From Litoreibacter albidus (GTDB lineage: Bacteria; Pseudomonadota; Alphaproteobacteria; Rhodobacterales; Rhodobacteraceae), in assembly GCF_900107015.1 (NCBI RefSeq), contig NZ_FNOI01000003.1:1-64000 (forward strand): DNA of 64,000 nt, in the 5' to 3' direction. Each line of letters begins with the position of its first letter. Positions within the stretch are counted from its first letter, which is position 1. The position numbers and the translations under genes are program-made. Positions 48,604 through 56,392 of this stretch are shown one piece after another. The notes under the pieces are model-generated. The model was not told where the DNA came from and made no database searches. It was given only the letters and a program-made list of their open reading frames with translations.

Positions 48604-49743
48604 ATGGACTTCGCGCTATCCGATGAGCAAACCGCCATTTTTGACATGGCAAAAGCCTTTGGCGACGAGTTCATCGCCCCTAACGCCCTCCAATGGGAAA
48701 AAGACGAAAACATCCCCAAAGACCTATGGCCCCGTTTGGCGGAGCTTGGCTTTGGCGGTCTTTATGTCTCAGAGGAAAGCGGCGGCTCCGGCCTGTCGCG
48801 CCTAGACGCCACGCTGGTCTTCGAGGCCCTGTCGATGGCCTGCCCGTCCGTCGCGGCCTTTCTGTCCATTCACAACATGTGCGCCGCGATGATCGACAAA
48901 AACGGCTCCGACGCGCTCAAGGAAAAATACCTTGAGAAAGCCATGAGCATGGAGACGTTCTTTGCCTACTGCCTGACCGAGCCGGGCTCCGGCTCCGACG
49001 CTGCCGCATTGAAAACGCGTGCCGAGCGCACGAACGAAGGATTTGCCCTGACGGGCACCAAGGCGTTCATCTCTGGTGGGGGATACTCCGACGCCTACAT
49101 CGTCATGTCGCGGACCGGCGACGCGGGCCCCAAGGGCGTGTCCGCGGTGATTGTCGACGACGGCGCAGAGGGGCTTTCCTTTGGCGGGTTAGAGGACAAA
49201 ATGGGCTGGCGCGCACAACCAACACGCCAAGTGCAATTGGACAATTGCAACGTTCCATCCGAAAACCTGCTAGGCCTTGAGGGCAAAGGTTTCACATATG
49301 CGATGCAGGGCCTGAACGGGGGCCGACTAAACATCGCCGCGTGTTCCCTTGGCGCGGCGAAATCCGCGCTGGACAAAACGCTGGCCTATATGGCCGAGCG
49401 CAACGCCTTCGGCAAACCCATCAACCAGTTCCAAGCGCTGCAATTCCGCCTCGCGGACATGGAGATTGAGCTGCAAGCCGCCCGCGCTTTCTTGCGCCAA
49501 GCCGCATGGAAGCTCGACACCGGCGCGCCCGACGCGGTGCAACATTGCGCGATGGCCAAGAAATTCGTCACCGAGGCCGGATCACGTGTCGTGGACGGCT
49601 GCCTGCAACTGCACGGCGGCTACGGCTACCTCGCGGATTACGGCATCGAAAAGCTGGCTCGCGACCTGCGAGTCCACCAGATTCTGGAAGGCACGAACGA
49701 GATCATGCGCATGATCGTCTCGCGTGAAATGATCGCCCGATGA
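48604..49743 (+). CDS. Acyl-CoA dehydrogenase, probably isobutyryl-CoA specific
   Basis: The 379-residue FAD enzyme has GGAGGG before its start. It has the acyl-CoA dehydrogenase motifs YCLTEPGSGSDAAAL and LHGGYGYLADYGIEKLARD, followed by an EGTNEIMRM C-terminal motif. Its place between mmsA and the hydroxyisobutyryl-CoA hydrolase makes isobutyryl-CoA the likely substrate. It overlaps the next gene (ATGA). Confidence 0.92.
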   Translation: MDFALSDEQTAIFDMAKAFGDEFIAPNALQWEKDENIPKDLWPRLAELGFGGLYVSEESGGSGLSRLDATLVFEALSMACPSVAAFLSIHNMCAAMIDKNGSDALKEKYLEKAMSMETFFAYCLTEPGSGSDAAALKTRAERTNEGFALTGTKAFISGGGYSDAYIVMSRTGDAGPKGVSAVIVDDGAEGLSFGGLEDKMGWRAQPTRQVQLDNCNVPSENLLGLEGKGFTYAMQGLNGGRLNIAACSLGAAKSALDKTLAYMAERNAFGKPINQFQALQFRLADMEIELQAARAFLRQAAWKLDTGAPDAVQHCAMAKKFVTEAGSRVVDGCLQLHGGYGYLADYGIEKLARDLRVHQILEGTNEIMRMIVSREMIAR

Positions 49744-50771
49744 GCGACATCTCCACCCGCATTGAGGGCCGCGCAGGCCGCATCACCTTGCAGCGCCCAA
49801 AGGCGCTTAACGCCTTGACCTACGACATGGTGCTCGCCATCGAGGCGGCACTCGACAATTGGCGCGACGCCGATATCGACCTGATCCTGCTCGACGCGGA
49901 AGGTGACCGCGCGTTCTGCTCCGGCGGTGACATCGCGGATATGTATGCCTCCGGCCAGAAAGGCGACTTTGAGTACGGTCGGCAGTTCTGGCGCGATGAA
50001 TACCGCTTGAACGCCAAGATTTTCGAGTACCCCAAACCCGTCGTTAGCTTCCTGCAAGGCTTCACCATGGGCGGCGGCGTTGGCGTCGGCTGTCACGGCT
50101 CGCTGCGCATCGTCGGTGACAGCAGCCAGATCGCGATGCCCGAATGCGGCATCGGGCTGGTGCCCGACGTGGGCGGCTCTTTGATGCTGGCCTTGGCACC
50201 CGGTCGCACAGGCGAATATCTGGGCATGACCGCGACCCGCATGGGCGCGGCGGACGCCATTTTCGCAGGCTTCGCCGACGCCTACGCACCAGAGGACGAC
50301 TGGCCCGCCCTAAAGGCGCAGATGATCGAGACGGGCATAGTGCCGGTGCTGGACACCCCTGCTCCAAGTGGCACGCTTGAGCCGCTTCTGCCGCAGATCG
50401 ACCGCCATTTTGCTGGCGAGACCCTTGGCGACATCCTGCGCTCGCTCAGCACCGACGACAGCGAATTTGCACGCGGTGCCCTGCGCGCGCTTAACCGGAA
50501 TGCGCCGCTGGCAATGGCCTGTGCGATGACCATCACCCGCAGGCTGCGCTCCGCCAACTCTGTGCGCCAAGCCTTGGATCAGGAATTTCGCTACACCTAC
50601 CGTGCCGTGGCGCAAGGCGACTTTATCGAGGGCATCCGCGCCGCGATCATCGACCGCGACCGCACCCCTAAATGGGCGCACGACACGCCGGACGCCGTCA
50701 CGGATATGGATGTCGCCCACATGCTCATGCCCCTCGGGGATGCCGCGCTGAACTGGAAGGAAATGCCATGA
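49740..50771 (+). CDS. 3-hydroxyisobutyryl-CoA hydrolase-like (crotonase family)
   Basis: The 343-residue protein is longer than a plain enoyl-CoA hydratase and has FCSGGDIADMY and GFTMGGGVGVG, as in HIBCH. It releases CoA from 3-hydroxyisobutyryl-CoA. It overlaps the upstream dehydrogenase and the downstream mmsB by four bases each. Confidence 0.92.
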   Translation: MSDISTRIEGRAGRITLQRPKALNALTYDMVLAIEAALDNWRDADIDLILLDAEGDRAFCSGGDIADMYASGQKGDFEYGRQFWRDEYRLNAKIFEYPKPVVSFLQGFTMGGGVGVGCHGSLRIVGDSSQIAMPECGIGLVPDVGGSLMLALAPGRTGEYLGMTATRMGAADAIFAGFADAYAPEDDWPALKAQMIETGIVPVLDTPAPSGTLEPLLPQIDRHFAGETLGDILRSLSTDDSEFARGALRALNRNAPLAMACAMTITRRLRSANSVRQALDQEFRYTYRAVAQGDFIEGIRAAIIDRDRTPKWAHDTPDAVTDMDVAHMLMPLGDAALNWKEMP

Positions 50772-51640
50772 AAATCGGATTTATCGGACTGGGTAACATG
50801 GGGGCACCAATGGCCGCCAATCTGGCCAAGGCGGGCCACGAGGTCACCGGCTTCGACATCGCCAACACCCCGCCTGAGGGCGTTCACGCGGCGGATGCTG
50901 TCACTGGCGCGGCCGCAGATATGGACGTGGTGATTACCATGCTGCCAAACGGCGCGATCTTGCAAAGCGTCGCCGCCGACGTCATCCCCGCAATGACGCA
51001 GGGGGCGACGTTCCTCGACTGCTCCACAGTCGACGTGGAAAGCGCGCGCACTGTGGCGAACATGGCGGCAGCGGCGGGCCTCATGGCTGTCGATGCACCC
51101 GTCTCTGGCGGCATCGGCGGCGCAGCAGCCGGCACGTTGACCTTTATGGCCGGCGGCTCTGACGCGGGCTTCGCGGCCGTCTCGCCGCTGTTTGACATTA
51201 TGGGCCAGAAGGCCGTGCATTGCGGCCCTTCGGGCAATGGGCAGGCGGCGAAGATTTGTAACAACATGATCCTTGGTGTGACAATGATCGGCACCTGTGA
51301 GGCCTTTGCCTTGGCGGATAAGCTCGGCCTTGATCGCCAAAAAATGTTCGACGTGGTTTCGACGTCCTCCGGCTACTCATGGGTGATGAACGCCTATTGC
51401 CCCGCCCCCGGCGTGGGTCCGCAAAGTCCAGCCGACAACGATTACACACCTGGCTTCGCGTCAGAGCTGATGCTGAAGGACTTGCGCCTCAGCCAACAGG
51501 CGGCGGAGGCATCTGACGCAGACACCCCCATGGGGGCCCGCGCCACGGAGCTATACGCCGACTTCGTAGAGCAGGAAGACGGCCTAGGGCGCGACTTCTC
51601 CGCGATGCTGCCCCGCTTTGTCTCGCGGCGTCGGCGCTAG
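50768..51640 (+). CDS. mmsB: 3-hydroxyisobutyrate dehydrogenase
   Basis: The protein has 290 residues from the ATG at 50768, overlapping the hydrolase stop. It has the Rossmann motif GFIGLGNMGAPMA, DAPVSGGIGGAAAGTL, and the catalytic lysine in GNGQAAKICNN. It oxidises 3-hydroxyisobutyrate to methylmalonate semialdehyde, which mmsA then uses. It is the last gene of the operon. Confidence 0.96.
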   Translation: MKIGFIGLGNMGAPMAANLAKAGHEVTGFDIANTPPEGVHAADAVTGAAADMDVVITMLPNGAILQSVAADVIPAMTQGATFLDCSTVDVESARTVANMAAAAGLMAVDAPVSGGIGGAAAGTLTFMAGGSDAGFAAVSPLFDIMGQKAVHCGPSGNGQAAKICNNMILGVTMIGTCEAFALADKLGLDRQKMFDVVSTSSGYSWVMNAYCPAPGVGPQSPADNDYTPGFASELMLKDLRLSQQAAEASDADTPMGARATELYADFVEQEDGLGRDFSAMLPRFVSRRRR

Positions 51641-51688
51641 GCCAGTTCCGGCCCAGCCCATCATTGCTTCATAAATACCTCGGGGAGC

Positions 51689-51708
51689 GCGAGGGGTTGG
51701 CCCCTCGC
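51689..51708 (+). repeat. Intergenic hairpin element downstream of mmsB
   Basis: GCGAGGGG / CCCCTCGC with a TTGG loop is preceded by AAATACCTCGGGGA. There is no T-run. The block resembles, from memory, a repeat found after many genes in Rhodobacterales genomes (GAGGTATTT next to a G/C hairpin). Only this copy was noticed in the window. Confidence 0.45.
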
Positions 51709-51788
51709 CTGCTTGCCGCACGCGCAACGCCACCCAAAGGCGCGCGCCATCTCCACATAGCCAAACATGTTTAATAAGGGGAGGAGAG

Positions 51789-51865
51789 TGGCGCGGTTGA
51801 CGGGACTCGAACCCGCGACCCCCGGCGTGACAGGCCGGTACTCTAACCAACTGAGCTACAACCGC
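51789..51865 (-). tRNA. tRNA-Asp (GTC)
   Basis: The 77-nt cloverleaf has acceptor GCGGTTG / CAACCGC with G and encoded CCA, D-arm AGCTCAGTTGGTTAGAGT, anticodon loop CTGTCAC with GTC, and T-arm GGGTTCGAGTCCC. It is the tRNA acted on by GluQ. An apparent ORF across it is an artefact. Confidence 0.97.
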
Positions 51866-52195
51866 CCGCTGCACGCCTGAACCCTCAGGCGTGGGCTGGT
51901 ATTATGTCCCCACCTGCCCCCCGTCAAGCGGCGATACGGTCTCTTTTGCGATTTTCGACATTTCTTTTAATTTGGGCGACGATCGGCGGGCCGCGCGCCC
52001 TGCCTTCTGCTCTCTGCCACGGGATTGCCCCACATTTGGCCCCCAGAACTCGCCGTTTCCGCGCCACCCCACGACGAGCAACGAATCCCCGAAAAGCGTG
52101 TTTTCCGCCAACCACATAGCGGACCGCGCATCGCGAAGACGCCAACCGCCATATCAGGCCTGTCTGCAAATCATCTATCTATGTGAGGGAAGTCG

Positions 52196-52271
<76 letters not shown>

Positions 52272-52347
52272 GACTGGCGACCGAATACCGGAAAGATGGG
52301 GACGACTGCAACCCCAAATCGAAGCCTGTTTTCAAGTTCTTGCAATT

Positions 52348-52929
52348 TTATTGCAGAAGCTCCTGAACTCCGTCTTTCAAATGGAACACAACGCCCTGCC
52401 CACCTGGCAAATCGACCATTGCGTCAATCGGGTGGCCCAACACCAACACGCGCAACATCCGCGAGGTAATCCCGTGCGTAATAAGGACGGCTGGCCCATC
52501 CAAGCTATCCAGGAATGTCTGGCAGCGGGTCTGCAGCGCTTTGAACCCTTCCCCGCCCTCGGCCTGTTCATAGAAGGCCAAGGGGCCGTCCACCGTCGCC
52601 TTGGGGTCACCCGTGATTTCCAGCTCTGTGCGGATTCGGCCCTGCCATGTTCCGGCGTGGATCTCGCGCAAAAGCGGGTCGGTGCGAATCTCTGCCCGCG
52701 ACTGCGAAAAGACTTCCACGGCCGTGTGCAACGCGCGGGTCTGCGGGCTGCAAATCACGTCGAAGCCGCTAAGGTCGACCTGCTCCAGAATGCGCCGCTG
52801 GGCGTGCGCCTGCGCGATGCCTTTCTGTGTCAGGGGCGAATGCAGCCGGCCTTGCATGCGGCCGGACGCATTCCACTCCGTCTCGCCGTGGCGCAAAATA
52901 TAAAGCTCGGGGTACTGGGAAGCCGACAT
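52348..52929 (-). CDS. Histidine phosphatase family protein
   Basis: The protein has 193 residues from the ATG at 52929, with GAGG upstream. The RHGE motif with its catalytic His lies near residue 14, and the second His is in ITHGITSRM. The phosphoglycerate mutase/CobC-like fold acts on small phosphorylated molecules; the exact substrate is unclear. It sits between the two tRNA-Val genes. Confidence 0.9.
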   Translation of the reverse strand: MSASQYPELYILRHGETEWNASGRMQGRLHSPLTQKGIAQAHAQRRILEQVDLSGFDVICSPQTRALHTAVEVFSQSRAEIRTDPLLREIHAGTWQGRIRTELEITGDPKATVDGPLAFYEQAEGGEGFKALQTRCQTFLDSLDGPAVLITHGITSRMLRVLVLGHPIDAMVDLPGGQGVVFHLKDGVQELLQ

Positions 52930-52989
52930 GAACAAACCTCATAAACGCAGAACGCGCCCAACGCGAGAATCGCGGGGCGCGCCGAATTC

Positions 52990-53064
52990 TGGTGGGTGAT
53001 AAGAGATTTGAACTCCTGACATCTTCGATGTGAACGAAGCGCTCTACCACTGAGCTAATCACCC
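52990..53064 (-). tRNA. tRNA-Val (CAC)
   Basis: The 75-nt cloverleaf has acceptor GGGTGAT / ATCACCC, discriminator A and encoded CCA. The anticodon stem is CTTCG / CGAAG with anticodon CAC. The anticodon arm is nearly identical to that of the TAC isoacceptor nearby. Confidence 0.97.
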
Positions 53065-53083
53065 GTTGGCGGGCGGTTTAGCG

Positions 53084-53545
53084 CTACTCCGTAGCCGCCG
53101 CAAGCGGGTCTTTGGGCACGGCCTTCGCAGGGTCTTTAAGCTTGGTACGCAAGACGACCATTTTGCCGTTCGGCGTGTCCTTCGTGCGCGCGATCTTGAT
53201 CTTGCCCAACGGCGGCAAGGACAGGTTGTAGCCCTCACGCAGAGCTTGGGCGACAGCCTCCATCGAGGCTTCCAACGCACGGCGGGCATCGCCTTTTTTC
53301 ATGCCGCTGGCCGCGACCATCCGCTCGACCATTTCCTTCTTGGTCAGCTCTGGTGCATCCGGCTTGGCGCCTGCGGGTGTTGCTGTTTGCGATGTCTGAG
53401 GCTCTGCCGTCTTGGCCGTCACCACCGACACAGCGGCGGCGGGTTTGGCTGCGGTTTTCGCGGCAGCCTTCGGCTTCGTGCTGGCGGCACGGGTCGTGGA
53501 CCGTTTGGTTTTCTTGGTGCTGGTTGGTTTAGGCTTGCTAGACAT
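53084..53545 (-). CDS. HU-family DNA-binding protein with basic tail
   Basis: In this 153-residue protein, residues 1-65 are a Lys/Ala/Thr/Pro-rich tail resembling histone H1-like linkers. From 66 an HU/IHF-like domain follows (LTKKEMVERMVAASGMKKGDAR, then LPPLGKIKIARTKDT). It probably compacts or bridges DNA in the nucleoid. The tail is unusual compared with the plain 90-residue HU. Confidence 0.85.
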   Translation of the reverse strand: MSSKPKPTSTKKTKRSTTRAASTKPKAAAKTAAKPAAAVSVVTAKTAEPQTSQTATPAGAKPDAPELTKKEMVERMVAASGMKKGDARRALEASMEAVAQALREGYNLSLPPLGKIKIARTKDTPNGKMVVLRTKLKDPAKAVPKDPLAAATE

Positions 53546-53642
53546 ATGATCGCTCGATCCCGCAGATTTTCAGTTGCACTACGCTAGCAATGTTGAACGC
53601 GCTTCGCCAGATGATTGTTTCCAAAATGGAAATTCTGTGGCC

Positions 53643-54833
53643 TCAGATCAGAAGCCGCGAATAGAGTAGCAGGCCGAACTGCTCCAAGCTGCGCGACGTC
53701 TTCGGCCAGATCGCGGCCCACGCCAACGGATCAATCCCCGCCCCTGCCCGCAAAGCGGACAGATCACGGCGCCCGTCTATCCCTGCCAAGATTGCAGCCG
53801 CCTGCTTCGGCAAAGCCAGCTTGTGTGTAAGGCCGTTCAGCGTGACTGGTATCTGCCCGCGCGTGGCCACGGCTTTCGCCAAGGCTGGCCCTGTCATGCC
53901 GCGCAAATGCGGCACCGCACGCTGGCTTTGCACTGCGCGCGGTGCCTCGCTGCCTTGCCGTCGTGCATAGACCACATGCGTCTTAATGGTTCCGTCGAGT
54001 TTTTCCGCTAATCCCATCGCTTCGATATCTTCCATACCATCAGGGCGTTGCGCAAAGCGGCTGAGGTCATACAGGAATGGGTGCGGCACCCCTGCGAATT
54101 CCAAGCCTGCTGACGTCAGGCACGTGGTCAGTTCGCCTATCCTGTAAGGCCGGTCTTGGGAGTGGAGCAACAGATCGTAGAACCCCGCATCGCTTTGCTC
54201 GTGGTCAACCAAATGCGGGTTGCGTTTGAATGGGTGGGTTTGCGGCAACGCGCTGTACATCGCCTTCGCACGCGACAACCGCTCCTCAGGTGGCAACCCC
54301 GCCGTCAACGCGCCAAAGGCCTGTTGCAACGGGTAAACGCCCGCCCGTCCGTATGGCGCATAGACCATGAGGCCAATACCACCGTCGGGCGCGAGCGCAG
54401 CCGACAAGGCATCAAAGCCCGCTTGCGGCTCCGGCAAATGGTGCAGCACGCCGCAGCAATCGATGTAGTCGAACGGGCCATAGCTCGCGGCATCCAGCAG
54501 GCTGCCGGTGATGAACGTGATGCCTGTCAGCCCCCGCGCCTCTGCACGGTTTTCTGCGATGGCGCGCGATGCGGTGGACAGGTCAATATAGGTGATGTCA
54601 TAGGCCTTGCCCGCCGTGGTCAAAACCTGCGCCAGTTGGATCAGCGCGTCGCCCGTTCCGCCACCAGCGACAAGGATACGCGTCGTGCCAGACCAATCGC
54701 GCGCGCCACCAAAGAGATGGTGATCCAACTCCAACGGGTGTGAGGGCGATCCGGTGATGAGCCGCTTCGCCTCATCCTCGGGCGTGCGTTCCGGATATGG
54801 GTAGGCCTCGTATTGGGCTTTGACCTCGCTCAT
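53643..54833 (-). CDS. Class I SAM-dependent methyltransferase
   Basis: The 396-residue protein opens with YEAYPYPERTPEDEAKR, then has SAM motif I VAGGGTGDALIQLA near residue 54 and CCGVLHHLPEP later. A C-terminal region of about 130 residues (from about 270) has no recognised domain. The substrate is unknown; the opening motif occurs in small-molecule or protein methyltransferases of this type. Confidence 0.82.
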   Translation of the reverse strand: MSEVKAQYEAYPYPERTPEDEAKRLITGSPSHPLELDHHLFGGARDWSGTTRILVAGGGTGDALIQLAQVLTTAGKAYDITYIDLSTASRAIAENRAEARGLTGITFITGSLLDAASYGPFDYIDCCGVLHHLPEPQAGFDALSAALAPDGGIGLMVYAPYGRAGVYPLQQAFGALTAGLPPEERLSRAKAMYSALPQTHPFKRNPHLVDHEQSDAGFYDLLLHSQDRPYRIGELTTCLTSAGLEFAGVPHPFLYDLSRFAQRPDGMEDIEAMGLAEKLDGTIKTHVVYARRQGSEAPRAVQSQRAVPHLRGMTGPALAKAVATRGQIPVTLNGLTHKLALPKQAAAILAGIDGRRDLSALRAGAGIDPLAWAAIWPKTSRSLEQFGLLLYSRLLI

Positions 54834-55129
54834 TTATGGGCCTCCTCATGAACGTAGTGTTGGCCGCCGCACGCGGGGACGCGTCATCAGCATTTATAGG
54901 ATATGTCGCAACGATTGTTCGTTGCATTCGCGGCGTTGTCAAAGCGGGTTTCAAGATACCCCAACCTAACAGTCCTGAGTTGATCACAAAATATCCATCC
55001 GGCGCATCATAAACACGCCAAAGGTGACACAACTGCTCACCTTGCCGTGACAATCACAGCACTAACCTTGCTTGGACGCACCAATCCCTCCACTTCTAAG
55101 ACCAAGCACACCGAGCAGGAGCCGGAACC

Positions 55130-56338
55130 ATGGGCATTGAGCGTATAAATTTCACCGGACATTCCGGTGCATCACTGGCAGCACGTCTGGATATGCCGGA
55201 CGGGCCACATCTGGCGACCGCGCTGTTCGCGCATTGCTTCACCTGTTCCAAGGATATCGCGGCAGCGAAACGCATCTCCGCGCGCCTTGCGGGCATGGGC
55301 ATTGCCGTCATGCGGTTCGACTTCACCGGCCTTGGGCATTCCGACGGCGAGTTCGAGAACACCACCTTCACGTCGAACGTCGACGACTTGCTGCTGGCCG
55401 CCGCGCATCTGGACAGCATCGGCATGGCCCCGAGCCTGCTGATCGGCCACTCCCTCGGCGGTGCAGCGATATTGAAGGCTGCCCCACAGATCAGATCCGC
55501 CAAAGCGGTGGTAACGATCGGCGCGCCTTTCGATCCGGCGCATGTGACGCACAACTTCGACGATGCGCTGTCAGCCATTGCGTCGAACGGCGTTGGTGAG
55601 GTTATGCTGGGCGGGCGCCCTGTGCGGATCGGGCGGGACTTCGTGGAAGATGTTTCCGCAGAAAATCTGGCGCAATCCATTCGCAACCTGAACATGTCCC
55701 TTCTGGTGCTGCACGCGCCGCTGGACGACACCGTCAGCATCGACAACGCCGCGCAGATTTTCCAGCACGCCAAGCACCCGAAAAGCTTTGTCACGCTGTG
55801 CCATGCGGATCACCTGATCACCCGCCCTGAAGATGCGGAGTATGTGGCGACGGTCATCGCAGGCTGGGCCTCAAAGGACTTGGACCTGCGCCCCCCCGCG
55901 CCGCCCATTGGTGCGCCTGAAGGGGTTGTGCGAGTCACGGAATCCAATCCGGACGGTTTTTTGCAAGACATTAACGCGGGGCCGTTTCACCACGTTCAAG
56001 CGGACGAGCCGCTGGCGTATGGCGGCACCAACCGCGGGATGTCCCCCTACGGGTTGCTGGCCTCGGGGCTCGGGGCGTGTACGTCCATGACGATCCGCAT
56101 GTATGCGCGCCGCAAAAAATGGCCACTGACCCGCGTTTGGGTCGATGTGACCCACAACGCCATGCACGCCCAAGATGCGGGCGGGCCGTCCAAAATTGAC
56201 CGATTCAACCGTGAAATTCATCTGGAGGGCGATCTGGACGAAGCGCAGCGCCAGCGCCTGCTCGAGATCGCGGACAAATGCCCCGTACACAAGACGTTGG
56301 AGTCTGGTGCGGAGATCAAAACGGTTCTGGCGGACTGA
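55130..56338 (+). CDS. Alpha/beta hydrolase fused to OsmC domain
   Basis: The 402-residue protein has hydrolase residues about 1-250 with nucleophile elbow GHSLGG (S108), then an OsmC-like domain from about 265. The OsmC half keeps both redox cysteines, C317 (GACTSM) and C384 (KCPVHK), so it should be peroxidase-competent. The pair could cleave and detoxify an ester hydroperoxide. Such fusions are known, and the natural substrate is not. Confidence 0.9.
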   Translation: MGIERINFTGHSGASLAARLDMPDGPHLATALFAHCFTCSKDIAAAKRISARLAGMGIAVMRFDFTGLGHSDGEFENTTFTSNVDDLLLAAAHLDSIGMAPSLLIGHSLGGAAILKAAPQIRSAKAVVTIGAPFDPAHVTHNFDDALSAIASNGVGEVMLGGRPVRIGRDFVEDVSAENLAQSIRNLNMSLLVLHAPLDDTVSIDNAAQIFQHAKHPKSFVTLCHADHLITRPEDAEYVATVIAGWASKDLDLRPPAPPIGAPEGVVRVTESNPDGFLQDINAGPFHHVQADEPLAYGGTNRGMSPYGLLASGLGACTSMTIRMYARRKKWPLTRVWVDVTHNAMHAQDAGGPSKIDRFNREIHLEGDLDEAQRQRLLEIADKCPVHKTLESGAEIKTVLAD

Positions 56339-56377
56339 TAAAAACGGCCCTGACAGCGGAAATCTCCGTCAGGGCCG
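56339..56377 (-). terminator. Terminator after uvrA
   Basis: CGGCCCTGA pairs with TCAGGGCCG, with an inner CGGA-AATC-TCCG hairpin. On the minus strand it is followed by TTTTT, ending the uvrA transcript; it also lies right after the plus-strand OsmC fusion. Confidence 0.8.
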
Positions 56378-56392
56378 AAATATCATTCGGCC

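Noticed and set aside
51584-51874. 96-aa ORF across tRNA-Asp
   Set aside because: Reads through the tRNA itself; classic spurious call.
52769-53062. 97-aa ORF across tRNA-Val (CAC)
   Set aside because: Includes the tRNA sequence and part of the phosphatase gene in another frame.
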